31,921 nucleotides of DNA from Lachnospiraceae bacterium (GTDB taxonomy: Bacteria; Bacillota; Clostridia; Lachnospirales; Lachnospiraceae), in assembly GCA_900766925.1 (NCBI GenBank), contig CAAFXG010000580.1, positions 1 to 31,921 of the forward strand, written 5' to 3'. Position numbers and translations under genes: made by a program. This document shows positions 24,344 through 31,921 of the stretch, in pieces. The stretch's first letter is position 1. The number at the start of each line of letters is the position of its first letter. The notes under the pieces were generated by a model that saw only the letters and a list, made by a program, of their open reading frames with translations, did no database searches and had not been told where the DNA came from.

Positions 24344-24376
24344 AGGCTGTCGCTAATGCGACAGCCTCATTTTTAT
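24344..24376. terminator. Bidirectional terminator sharing sequence with MITE-like ends
   Basis: AGGCTGTCGC-TAAT-GCGACAGCCT is a perfect 10-bp stem with T-rich sequence on both flanks; it serves the converging genes ending at 24330 and 24383. Read on the minus strand it contains GCTGTCGCATTAGCGA, which is exactly the tip of the palindromic elements at 20515 and 31810. Confidence 0.9.
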
Positions 24377-24382
24377 TTATTG

Positions 24383-24724
24383 CTATAATTTGAATTTGAT
24401 TGAAACAGGTTCGTTCAGTGACTGACCGCCTCTGGACTTAACATTGGTTGTTATCACAAGAGAGTAATATTCGTTAGTTGAATAAGCCTCAAGAGGCTCT
24501 ATTTCTATGATTTCATTCTGGATATCATACTTGATATATGTCTGAAGACGCTGATTCTGTGAATTCGTCACATACATAGTTTCCTTATTAACCGTTTTTG
24601 GATCCAAGGGTATATTAAAACGCACCCGCCATACGAAATTACCTGTCTTAAATTTTAAATCCTGTTTTACCTTGTTGGCAAGGAAAGGCGGAATATCTTC
24701 TATTTCCAAGAGATTCTTAGACAT
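24383..24724 (-). CDS. Small Ig-like (SbsA/Big_5-type) protein
   Basis: 113-residue beta-rich protein without signal peptide or membrane segment. The pattern RFNIPLDPKTVNKETMYV ... EIEPLEAYSTNEYYSLVIT ... SLNEPVSIKFKL matches the SbsA Ig-like (Big_5) domain usually found as a module in surface proteins. Here it stands alone after a short N-terminal stretch, which is unusual since such domains normally act outside the cell. AAGGAGGAC precedes the ATG. Its own promoter lies at 24828-24857 on the minus strand. The family assignment is by eye. Confidence 0.75.
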   Translation of the reverse strand: MSKNLLEIEDIPPFLANKVKQDLKFKTGNFVWRVRFNIPLDPKTVNKETMYVTNSQNQRLQTYIKYDIQNEIIEIEPLEAYSTNEYYSLVITTNVKSRGGQSLNEPVSIKFKL

Positions 24725-25145
24725 GGCGTCCTCCTTCTGTGGATGTAACTAAAGCGTAAATAATATATTGGGTTTGTTGCATTACCCATATTTATTGCTG
24801 ATGTGTCAGTACTCTGTTCAAATAAATATAATAGCAGAAACCGTTATGTCATGTCAACTCATACGCTGTCTTAAATTCTCGAAAAAATCAAAATAAAACT
24901 GTTTTTTATAATAAAAATACGAAGAAAATTTCTTTACAGTTACACGTTTTCTAACTACAATCTAATTGTTACAAAAATATTACAAATGAATTACGGAATA
25001 AAAATAATAGCATTAATCGAGAATTTTGAGGCAATAATATGTATACATGACTGAGTCTATTTAACATGCATAATAAACAGGCTGTTTTGGACGTCAGTAC
25101 TTAACGAGCATTGCCCATCATTATTATTTAGTTAGGAGAATGTAT
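24725..25145. other. AT-rich divergent intergenic region
   Basis: 421 bases without a gene. It contains the minus-strand promoter of the Ig-like gene (24828-24857) and, in that leader, a weak TGGGT/ACCCA hairpin. The right half is very AT-rich with repeated TTACAAA-like words. No clear promoter for the M23 gene was identified. Confidence 0.6.
24828..24857 (-). promoter_or_regulatory. Promoter of the small Ig-like gene
   Basis: On the minus strand: TTGACA (24857-24852), 18-base spacer, TATTAT (24833-24828). It leaves a leader of nearly 100 bases. Confidence 0.7.
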
Positions 25146-25919
25146 ATGGAAGTTTATAGACATTGTTCCTACAAAAGAAGAGTTATTGTTTGGTTAGAGT
25201 ACTTTATAATTGTGACCCTGTCAGTGTGCAGTGTGGCATTGTTTTTGTACTATCAGGAGAAGGAAGCGAGGACTGTTTATCTTGAAGGTGACAGACCTGT
25301 ACTTGACGGGAGGGTAAGTCAGGCTTTTACGGAGAGGGAAAAATATAATCTTGATATTAAATATGTTTATGATTATCAAATGTATGTAGGTGAGTACAAG
25401 GTTGTAAATGAAGGCAGATCCGGTGTAATCGAAAGGACCACTATTACAGAGTATTACAATGGGGAGGAATATAAAAGTACGGTTTTGGAGGAGGTTGTTG
25501 TAGAGGAGGCAGTACCAAGGCTTGTACATATTGGTGCGAAGAAAAAGGCAGAATATGTGGTTCCTGTTTCCGGATATGTTTTGTCGTCAGGATTTGGAAA
25601 CAGATGGGGAAGAAATCATAATGGAATAGACCTTGCACTGCCTTCAGGAACGCCGGTTTATTCAGCTTGTTCCGGTATTGTAATCCGGTCCGAGTGGTAT
25701 AGTGGTTATGGAATGTGTGTTGACATTGACCATGGAAATGGTGTAGTCGTCAGATATGCACATCTCAGTGAAATAAATGTAAGTGATGGGCAGACAGTTT
25801 CACAGGGAGAACAGCTTGGCTTGTCCGGAAATACAGGCAACAGCACGGGACCTCATTTGCATTTTGAAATAAGAATAGATGATGGACCTGTAAATCCTCT
25901 GGATTATCTGGACATATGA
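25146..25919 (+). CDS. Membrane-anchored G5-M23 peptidase
   Basis: 257 residues from the ATG at 25146, chosen because AGGAG (25134-25138) is correctly spaced for it and only one base from the ATG at 25140. An N-terminal membrane segment (WLEYFIIVTLSVCSVALFLYY) is followed by a G5-like region (about 75-125) and a C-terminal M23 domain with HNGIDLALPSG, the YAHLS motif and GPHLHFEIR, i.e. all expected zinc and catalytic histidines. It should cut peptide crosslinks or bind peptidoglycan outside the membrane. It has no lipobox. The neighbouring flagellar genes have their own promoter. Confidence 0.92.
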   Translation: MEVYRHCSYKRRVIVWLEYFIIVTLSVCSVALFLYYQEKEARTVYLEGDRPVLDGRVSQAFTEREKYNLDIKYVYDYQMYVGEYKVVNEGRSGVIERTTITEYYNGEEYKSTVLEEVVVEEAVPRLVHIGAKKKAEYVVPVSGYVLSSGFGNRWGRNHNGIDLALPSGTPVYSACSGIVIRSEWYSGYGMCVDIDHGNGVVVRYAHLSEINVSDGQTVSQGEQLGLSGNTGNSTGPHLHFEIRIDDGPVNPLDYLDI

Positions 25920-25971
25920 TAAGCTTGTCATATGGTAGCCGTTTTGCATTAATGGGTATTAAAATATGCTT

Positions 25972-25997
25972 TAGAAAAATCTGCAACCATCCGATAA
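25972..25997 (+). promoter_or_regulatory. Sigma-D (flagellar) promoter of the FliK-like gene
   Basis: TAGA (25972-25975), 14-base spacer, TCCGATAA (25990-25997). It matches the sigma-28/sigma-D pattern TAAA-n15-GCCGATAA with two changes, and the same TCCGATAA occurs before flagellin. Confidence 0.6.
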
Positions 25998-26042
25998 ATA
26001 ATGTAGTTAAGGTACGGAAATATATCGGAAGGCAGGATTTTT

Positions 26043-29000
26043 ATGGCACAGAATTATGATAATGGAATTAATTATATAAAGAATAATGAGGTATCAGCGT
26101 CTGAATATGTCATGAGTGCAGGCACACATGGCGTAAATTCAAATAGTGAGGTACAGACTCTTGATGATTTGCTTGGATATAAGTATGCGCGCGATGATAA
26201 GGCAGCGGTTGCGGCTAAGACTGCGAAGGACAATTTTGACGAGTTCATAAAGGAGAGGGAAGCTCGTAATAAACAAGAGGGAATTGATGAGGAGTCCAGG
26301 GAGCGCGAGGAACGTGAAAATGCAAAGGATATTGCGCGCAATCTTACAGCGGAAGAGATTAAGCAGCTTAGTATGATGGGAATTGATGTAGCAGGAGCCA
26401 GTCTGTCAGATGTTATGGGAATGGTTAATACCCTGCGTGGTAATGAACACAGGGAGGAGACTGCCCGCCTTCTGGCGAAGGTAAGTGCCGCATCCGGTGA
26501 TATTTCAGGACTCAATATAGTGGGTGGTAGTGTTAAGCTGGCCGGAAGTAATGTTGAATTGGATAATATTAACGTTTCTGACATTGTTGCAACAGAGATT
26601 TCCAATGAGACAGAAGAAAGAGAGGATTTTAAGGTTAGCAATGATGAGCTTATTTACCTTATGAAAAATAATCTTCCGGTGACAAAGCAGAATCTGTATA
26701 TGGCACATTACAGCGGAAGTAAGGTATGTATAGAGGGAATGCCGGATGCTGTATTTAACAGCATAATGCCGCAGATAGAAAAGGCGATTTCAAGAGCCGG
26801 ATATGAAATCAGTGAAGAGACTGTTTCGGGAGCGAGGCTGCTCGTCAATAATAATCTGCCTGTTTCGCCGGATACAATAAAAACATATATGGATTATCAG
26901 GATAACATAGGTATTGACATAAGTAAGGCTGATATCCCGGAGAATGATGAACAGGCTGTCAGGCTTAAGGCACAGGAATTATATGATACTGTTAATGAGA
27001 TAAATCCTGAGGCTGTTTATCACATGGCTATGGAAAATGAGGGTCTTACGCTTGCAGAAGCGGCGATGTACTCAAAGAATTTTGACAGTATGAATGAGAA
27101 GGACAAGCCTTCCGTTGCTTATGACAGAATACGTTATATTGAACAGTGGAGTAATGTAAATACAGACGGGCATACAGATAATGATGGACTTAATGGTGAA
27201 GTGGTTAGCGAAGCTGATTCGGACTTGGCGGAGGCTAAGCCTATACAATTTGATGAGAGAGAGTTTGCCGCTGTAAAAGCTATGAGGCAGATGGAGCAAA
27301 TCAGATTATCTATGACACTTGATGCGGCAAGAAGATTAGTGAAGACTGATTTCAATATTGATACCAGGGAGCTGTCCAAGGTTGTTAAAGAACTTGAGAA
27401 TATCGAAAGGGAAATGATTGAATCTAAGCTCATAAATGAAAGTGTCGATGTCACACAGGAAAATGTTAGTTTGTACAAGGAAATAACAGGCAGGATAGAG
27501 GGACTTGGAAATCTTCCTGCTGCGACGATAGGCTTGGCTGCGTTTGCTTCTGATGATGGAAGAGGTTTTACGGTAAATGGTTTGTACGAGGCTGCACCTG
27601 CGGCAATGAATGGAAGTAGTTCTAATTTTGAAACCGTAAGGAGAAGCTATGAAGCCGTAGGAACTGCACCAAGATATGATATGGGTGATAGTATACAAAA
27701 GGCATTTGCCAATGTTGATGATATATTAAATGAGCTGGGTATTGAAGTGACAAGTGAGAGTCAGAGAGCAGTTCGTATTTTGGGATATAATTCTATAGAG
27801 ATTAATACAGGTAACATCCTCCAGATTATGGAGTATGACCAACAGGTCAATGAGCTGATGGATAGCTTTTATCCTGAGGCTGTACTTTCCTTAATTAAGG
27901 ATGGAATTAACCCGCTTGATGTACAAATCAGTGAGCTGAATAAGATAATAAGAGACAGGAATTACAATGCAGGTGTGACAGAGGCGGATAATTTTGCAGC
28001 TTATCTTGTTGATATGGAGAAGCAGGGAAAGGTTTCCGCTGAGGAAAGAGAAAGCTATATTGGAATATATAGGATAATGAACAAGCTGGCTAAATCAGGT
28101 GATAGGGAAGCAGGGTATCTTTTTGCAAACGGTAGCAGACTCACGGTGAGAAATTTAATCTCCGCCATGCGCTCGAAGAAGGCAAAGGGGCTTGATGTTT
28201 CTATTGACGACGATTTTGGCATGTTAGAGGAACTCACTGTAAAGGGCAAGAAAATTGATGAGCAAATCAGCAGCGCATTTACTATGAAGGATGATGAAGC
28301 GGGAACTGACAATTATAATGAAGAAATAGCAGAGGACATTGAGAACAGACTTAGGGCTATGACGGATGAGACAGAGCAATTTATGATAAACAACAATATT
28401 GAAATAAGTCTTGTGAATGCGTCTGCTGTAGAGAGTATGTTAAATAGTCCTGACGGATTATATGGACTTGTATCGAAGATTTTGAGTAGATTTAAGTTTT
28501 CAACTAATGCAAAGGAAACAGCAGTAGATGAGGAAACCGGTAATATGTCTGCGTCCCTTTCAGGAGAAGAGATACCATATGATTTTTCTGTTGATGGAAT
28601 TCTTGAGAGTCTTCGGGGAAGTGATGAAATGTCACTTAAATATGACGATCTTAGAGAGCAGCTTACCGAAATGATGTATGAATTTGGTATTGCCAATAAT
28701 CTTTCAGAGCTGGATTTAGCATCAATTAAAACCGTTCAGGCGGGCTTTAACATAATGAGCAAAATGGCTCTTAATGATAAATATCAGGTTCCGGTATCAA
28801 CCTCGGATGGGGTTAAGGTAATGAATCTTACAATCAGGCATGATTCCGGTAATAGGGGAAGTATAGAGATATCTGTCCGGGGAGAAAGGATGGGTATGGT
28901 TAAGGCAGACTTAAAGCTTCGCGCTGACGGAAGGGTAACCGGATATATCGTGGCAGATACCAGCGATGGAAATTACAGTTTGATTGAGTCAAGGGAGCTG

Positions 29001-29180
29001 TTTAACAGAAAGCTTGCTGCTGTTGGAATAGATGCATCGGACATTAATATGGGCGAGCTGAATGAAATTAAAATCAATGATAATTCGTCGGCAGATGTTA
29101 CAGAAAATGCAACAGATTACGCACAAAGCATATATAAGACCTCCGTGTCATTTGTAAGGGCGATTGCAGAGATAATTTAG
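26043..29180 (+). CDS. Large flagellar-locus protein, FliK-like C-terminus (DUF6240-like)
   Basis: 1045 residues with no signal peptide or membrane segment. The N-terminal part (about 1-105) is charged, with a coiled stretch FIKEREARNKQEGIDEESRE. The middle is made of repeated helical units holding LPVTKQNL, LPVSPDTIK, GIDISKADI, FNIDTRELSK and GINPLDVQ, suggesting a helical repeat. The C-terminal part (about 915-1045) with VMNLTIRHDSGNRGSIEISV, GMVKADLKLRADGRVTGYIV and FNRKLAAVGI resembles the FliK hook-length control domain. A sigma-D-like promoter and flagellin downstream support a flagellar role. I recall clostridial proteins of this sort as DUF6240; that is unverified. AAGGCAGG precedes the ATG. 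Confidence 0.8.
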   Translation: MAQNYDNGINYIKNNEVSASEYVMSAGTHGVNSNSEVQTLDDLLGYKYARDDKAAVAAKTAKDNFDEFIKEREARNKQEGIDEESREREERENAKDIARNLTAEEIKQLSMMGIDVAGASLSDVMGMVNTLRGNEHREETARLLAKVSAASGDISGLNIVGGSVKLAGSNVELDNINVSDIVATEISNETEEREDFKVSNDELIYLMKNNLPVTKQNLYMAHYSGSKVCIEGMPDAVFNSIMPQIEKAISRAGYEISEETVSGARLLVNNNLPVSPDTIKTYMDYQDNIGIDISKADIPENDEQAVRLKAQELYDTVNEINPEAVYHMAMENEGLTLAEAAMYSKNFDSMNEKDKPSVAYDRIRYIEQWSNVNTDGHTDNDGLNGEVVSEADSDLAEAKPIQFDEREFAAVKAMRQMEQIRLSMTLDAARRLVKTDFNIDTRELSKVVKELENIEREMIESKLINESVDVTQENVSLYKEITGRIEGLGNLPAATIGLAAFASDDGRGFTVNGLYEAAPAAMNGSSSNFETVRRSYEAVGTAPRYDMGDSIQKAFANVDDILNELGIEVTSESQRAVRILGYNSIEINTGNILQIMEYDQQVNELMDSFYPEAVLSLIKDGINPLDVQISELNKIIRDRNYNAGVTEADNFAAYLVDMEKQGKVSAEERESYIGIYRIMNKLAKSGDREAGYLFANGSRLTVRNLISAMRSKKAKGLDVSIDDDFGMLEELTVKGKKIDEQISSAFTMKDDEAGTDNYNEEIAEDIENRLRAMTDETEQFMINNNIEISLVNASAVESMLNSPDGLYGLVSKILSRFKFSTNAKETAVDEETGNMSASLSGEEIPYDFSVDGILESLRGSDEMSLKYDDLREQLTEMMYEFGIANNLSELDLASIKTVQAGFNIMSKMALNDKYQVPVSTSDGVKVMNLTIRHDSGNRGSIEISVRGERMGMVKADLKLRADGRVTGYIVADTSDGNYSLIESRELFNRKLAAVGIDASDINMGELNEIKINDNSSADVTENATDYAQSIYKTSVSFVRAIAEII

Positions 29181-29236
29181 TATAATAATTCTTTGTAGCT
29201 GCATGGCTTTTTTGTGAAGGTTATGTCAGTGCGTGG

Positions 29237-29264
29237 TAAAGAAATAAATGGGTTAATCCGATAA
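29237..29264 (+). promoter_or_regulatory. Sigma-D promoter of flagellin
   Basis: TAAA (29237-29240), 16-base spacer, TCCGATAA (29257-29264), close to the sigma-28 consensus. It lies about 50 bases before the flagellin start; the leader ends in the ribosome site ACGGAGGA. Confidence 0.75.
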
Positions 29265-29312
29265 TTAATTCAGACGATGATAATGTAGAATTACCGAAAC
29301 GGAGGAATTAAC

Positions 29313-30725
29313 ATGAGAATAAATCACAATTCACTTGCTCTTAATGCCAGCGATCATTTTGGCAGAATTAATAATAACATTGCAAAATCAATGGAAAGGC
29401 TGTCATCAGGATATAAAATTACAAGTCCTGCTGATGATGCGGCAGGTCTTGCAATATCACTCAAGATGAATGCACAGATAAGGGGACTTGACAGGGCATC
29501 TCTTAACTCTAATGACGGAATATCTGTAATTGAGTCTGCTGAGGGTGGACTTGCAGAAATACAGTCAGTTTTGGGAAGGATGAGAGAGCTTGCGGTTCAG
29601 GCTGCAAATGATGTTAATTCAGAGGAGGACCATGATGCGATTCAGGACGAGATAGATGCACTTAGGGACGAGATAGACCAGATTGTTGAAACAACAGCCT
29701 TTAACAATCAGGAGCTTCTCAATGGAAATCTTACAAGACGTTCGCTTTCGAGTGCCCCTTCTACGGTGGCAACATACATATCGGATGCAGTTAATGTTGG
29801 TGTGTATGAATTAAGTATTACAGCAGATGCCAAACAGGCAGTATATCAGACGGGACTTGCGGCAGGTGGTGTTGTATCTGCAGAACAGGCAGGTTCATTT
29901 ACGGTTAATGGTTTTATTATTGAGATTAGCGAGGGAATGACTTCTACAGAGGTTTATGAATCCCTTCAGGAGCATTTATCTAAGATTGGAATAGATGTCT
30001 ATTCTTCAGATGACGGAGGACAAACAGAGTGTGATTTTGGAACCGGTTCGGTATATTTCGTTACCAAGGAATATGGTTCGGGACAAAAGATTTCAATTGG
30101 AGTCGGTAATAGTGAGCTTGCGGCATTTCTTGGAATTAATGATGGTGATAAGACATATGGTAAGGATTGCGAAGCCTCAATCATTCAGACTGCGGAAGGC
30201 TTTTCAACCACTGCAACACTTTCGACAAATGGAAAAGAAATTAATATTATTGACAGAAACGGTTTCCAGATGAAGGTTGACACAACACCCGGAACAGGAG
30301 CACTTGACACAAAAATTGAGGTTCTTTCGGCGGGCACATTAATAGTGCAGACGGGTGCCAATTCGGGTGAGCAGTTGTCGATTGATATTCCGTCAGTTAG
30401 TGCGGAAAGCCTTAAGGTTGATAGGTTAATAATGTATACACATGAATATGCGTCACAGGCCGTAACCCTCATTGATGAGGCTGTTAAGATGGTTTCCGGT
30501 ATTCGTTCAAAGCTCGGTGCATATCAGAACAGACTTGAGGATGTGCATGATAATCTTGATGCCCAGGAGGAGAGCTTGACAGAGGCATATTCACGTATTA
30601 TGGATACTGATATGGCTGAGGAAATGACTAACTATACGCAGCAGGATGTGTTGGCTCAGGCTGCCATTTCAATGATGCAGAAATCTAATGAGAGACCGGA
30701 GTCAATCCTTCAGTTGTTACAGTAA
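29313..30725 (+). CDS. fliC: Flagellin
   Basis: Filament subunit, exported through the flagellar type III system. The N-terminal domain (MRINHNSLALNASDHFGRIN, SSGYKITSPADDAAGLAIS) and the C-terminal domain (RSKLGAYQNRLEDVHDNLD, YSRIMDTDMAEEMTNYTQQ, SILQLLQ) are the conserved D0/D1 coiled halves. The middle (about 150-390) is a variable outer domain, which makes the protein 470 residues, longer than the minimal Firmicute flagellin. It has no signal peptide, as expected. The promoter is sigma-D-like, and the FliS chaperone gene follows after 24 bases. Confidence 0.95.
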   Translation: MRINHNSLALNASDHFGRINNNIAKSMERLSSGYKITSPADDAAGLAISLKMNAQIRGLDRASLNSNDGISVIESAEGGLAEIQSVLGRMRELAVQAANDVNSEEDHDAIQDEIDALRDEIDQIVETTAFNNQELLNGNLTRRSLSSAPSTVATYISDAVNVGVYELSITADAKQAVYQTGLAAGGVVSAEQAGSFTVNGFIIEISEGMTSTEVYESLQEHLSKIGIDVYSSDDGGQTECDFGTGSVYFVTKEYGSGQKISIGVGNSELAAFLGINDGDKTYGKDCEASIIQTAEGFSTTATLSTNGKEINIIDRNGFQMKVDTTPGTGALDTKIEVLSAGTLIVQTGANSGEQLSIDIPSVSAESLKVDRLIMYTHEYASQAVTLIDEAVKMVSGIRSKLGAYQNRLEDVHDNLDAQEESLTEAYSRIMDTDMAEEMTNYTQQDVLAQAAISMMQKSNERPESILQLLQ

Positions 30726-30749
30726 TCATAAGTATAGAGGAGAATATAG

Positions 30750-31229
30750 ATGACGAAGGAACAAATTCAGGAATTCACCCTTAGAACGAGTCAGGAAAAT
30801 CATAGTGGATTAATATTGGTGCTTTGTGATATAGTAGGGGTGTATACGGAGGATGCCATAGAAGCATATGATAACCATGATCTTGAAGTATACTTAAGAA
30901 ATATGGAGCTTGCAAAGAGGACTCAAAATGAGCTTATAGATTGCTTCAATCCTACGGATAAACAGGGCAGAGAGGTTATTTCCGTGTTGAGATATATTTA
31001 TAGATGCTTTGTCACTGCTACCGTTAAAAGAAACCCACATAATATAAATGAATGTATGGGATTGCTGGCAAAACTCAGAGTAGGTTTTGAACATTTACAT
31101 GAAATTGATACCGATGGCCCGGTAATGAGAAATACTCATCAGGTTTATGCAGGACTTACGTATGGTAAGGGTGTTCTAAATGAAAGCACAATAGGTGTTG
31201 ATTACAGCACCAGAGGCTTTACGGTATAA
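30750..31229 (+). CDS. fliS: Flagellar export chaperone FliS
   Basis: 159-residue helical protein placed directly after flagellin, where FliS normally binds the flagellin C-terminus and prevents early assembly. The helix pattern ENHSGLILVLCDIVGVYTED, AIEAYDNHDLEVYLRNMELA, REVISVLRYIYRCFVTATVK and INECMGLLAKLRVGFEHL follows the four-helix FliS layout, though individual residues are divergent. About 25 extra C-terminal residues (HQVYAGLTYGKGVLNESTIG) extend past the usual end. AGAGGAGA precedes the ATG at 30750. Co-transcription with flagellin is likely. Confidence 0.82.
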   Translation: MTKEQIQEFTLRTSQENHSGLILVLCDIVGVYTEDAIEAYDNHDLEVYLRNMELAKRTQNELIDCFNPTDKQGREVISVLRYIYRCFVTATVKRNPHNINECMGLLAKLRVGFEHLHEIDTDGPVMRNTHQVYAGLTYGKGVLNESTIGVDYSTRGFTV

Positions 31230-31240
31230 AATTTGTGAGC

Positions 31241-31360
31241 ATTGCATATTTTAGGGAGGAACCATTATGAACGAAGTTCATAATTATGCATGGTTCCGAC
31301 CGATAGGACCCGATTGATGAAATCAATCGAGTCATTACATATTTTAGGGAGGATACGGAC
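31241..31360 (+). promoter_or_regulatory. Structured leader of the HIT gene with a 93-bp direct repeat
   Basis: ATT-n-CATATTTTAGGGAGGA occurs at 31241-31260 and again at 31334-31353, so the ribosome-site region is present twice, 93 bp apart. Between them are two hairpins. The first (31258-31297) stacks GGAACCA/TGGTTCC on TTATGAAC-GAA-GTTCATAA and covers part of the upstream Shine-Dalgarno and an ATG. The second (31307-31333) is GAC-c-CGATTGAT-GAA-ATCAATCG-a-GTC. Both have GAA loops and no T run. Confidence 0.6.
31267..31317 (+). CDS. Possible 16-residue leader peptide
   Basis: ATG at 31267 lies 7 bases after GGGAGG and opens a 16-codon frame MNEVHNYAWFRPIGPD followed by TGA. The start codon lies inside the first leader hairpin. 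It could be a translated leader that controls folding of the second hairpin and access to the HIT ribosome site, or simply a by-product of an inserted palindrome. There is no run of one amino acid that would point to an attenuator for a specific amino acid. Confidence 0.35.
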   Translation: MNEVHNYAWFRPIGPD

Positions 31361-31777
31361 ATGACTAAGGACGATTGTATTTTTTGTAAAATAGCTAAGG
31401 GTGAAATTCCATCGGCTACAGTTTACGAGACAAATGATTTTAAGGTGATACTTGATGTTGCGCCGGCTAATAAGGGACATGCACTTATAATTCCAAAGGA
31501 GCATTTCGATAATATTTTCCAGATTGATGCTGAGACAGCAGGTAAGTTGTTCTCTCTTGCTACAGAGGTGGCAAGGGCAATGAAGGAGGAGCTGAAATTC
31601 GACGGTCTTAATCTTGTTCAGAATAATGGCGAGGTTGCCGGTCAGACTGTTAATCATTTCCATTTACATCTTATCCCAAGATATAAGGAGGATGGCATCA
31701 AGCTGACATGGAAACAGCTTGAGACAAATCCGGAAGAACAGCAGGCTATCGCAAAAGCGATTAAGAAGAGGATATAA
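31361..31777 (+). CDS. HIT-family nucleotide-binding protein
   Basis: 138-residue histidine-triad protein, a small hydrolase of AMP-lysine or similar purine phosphoramidates (Hint branch). The triad is H99-F-H101-L-H103 (HFHLHLIPR), and the zinc-type residues C6 and C9 (CIFCK) with H48 are present, as in Gram-positive Hint/Hit proteins. The ATG at 31361 follows the second AGGGAGGA. The unusual leader upstream may regulate translation. A palindromic element begins about 30 bases after the stop. Confidence 0.92.
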   Translation: MTKDDCIFCKIAKGEIPSATVYETNDFKVILDVAPANKGHALIIPKEHFDNIFQIDAETAGKLFSLATEVARAMKEELKFDGLNLVQNNGEVAGQTVNHFHLHLIPRYKEDGIKLTWKQLETNPEEQQAIAKAIKKRI

Positions 31778-31807
31778 TAAGATAAGTACGGGGAGTGCCA
31801 CTCAAAG

Positions 31808-31921
31808 GGGCTGTCGCATTAGCGATAAACAGGGGTAGCCCATTATAAACCATATGCATGTACTGTTTTCATTCTGTTATGCAGGACATTGCGAAGAGCC
31901 TTTTAAATCAAAATCATGTTC
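31808..31921. mobile_element. MITE-like palindromic element, copy 2 (cut by window end)
   Basis: From GCTGTCGCATTAGCGATAAA onward this is nearly identical to 20515-20630, with a few substitutions (for example TATGCATG for TATGCGTG and ATTCTG for ATTTTG). Only the left half is inside the window. Like copy 1 it starts within 35 bases after a stop codon. Confidence 0.85.

Noticed and set aside
26072..26641. 189-codon minus-strand frame and other long antisense frames in the large flagellar gene
   Set aside because: Serine/leucine-rich shadows of a well-supported plus-strand gene, with no ribosome sites.
31265..31333. HIT leader hairpins as a Rho-independent terminator pair
   Set aside because: Neither hairpin is followed by a T run; the downstream sequence is the ribosome site of the HIT gene.

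Overview
The window looks like chromosomal DNA of a low-G+C, motile, anaerobic Firmicute of the Lachnospiraceae type (Butyrivibrio, Roseburia, Lachnospira and relatives). Four things suggest this: a GH3 enzyme with reversed domain order next to cellodextrin metabolism, clostridial DUF families (DUF4317, DUF1934, DUF4358, DUF3794), sporulation genes (a SipL-like protein, a GerA-type operon, SpoIIR) and a flagellin/FliS locus with sigma-D-like promoters. The assignment rests on gene content only.

Layout. 1-1410: no large gene, but three tandem cassettes, each with a near-identical leader (14-bp palindrome plus strong promoter) driving a different 45-56 residue protein; two still end in strong terminators. 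1420-5940: methionine aminopeptidase with a SEC-C zinc finger, a domain-swapped GH3 beta-glucosidase and a small lipoprotein. 6003-7553: SipL-like spore-coat protein (DUF3794 + LysM). 7680-9379: ispE and a GntR/FCD regulator behind a promoter overlapped by two GntR-like operators and followed by a 69-bp near-perfect hairpin. 9493-13557: GerA-type germination operon (A subunit, permease, unusually short C-like lipoprotein) running into spoIIR. 13624-15883: ddl, DUF1934 and a methyltransferase. 15884-16544: wreck of a PD-(D/E)XK nuclease-family gene.

16639-21757: cellobiose phosphorylase, DUF4317 protein, a 221-bp palindromic MITE-like element and an aldose-1-epimerase-like protein. The GH3 enzyme, phosphorylase and epimerase all lack signal peptides and fit intracellular cellodextrin use. 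22074-24330: a DUF4358-type lipoprotein and two tandem secreted paralogues with duplicated promoters and leader hairpins that differ in sequence but keep pairing. 24383-25919: a small Ig-like protein and a membrane-anchored G5-M23 peptidase. 26043-31229: flagellar locus of a 1045-residue protein with a FliK-like tail, flagellin and FliS. 31240-31777: a HIT protein preceded by an unusual structured leader with a 16-codon ORF. A second MITE-like copy starts at about 31810 and is cut by the window end.

No tRNA, rRNA, CRISPR array or complete insertion sequence was recognised. The least explained structures are the triplicated small-protein cassettes (127-1407), the HIT leader (31241-31360), the ispE leader (7680-7795), the paralogue pair with covarying leaders (22891-24330) and the MITE-like elements.
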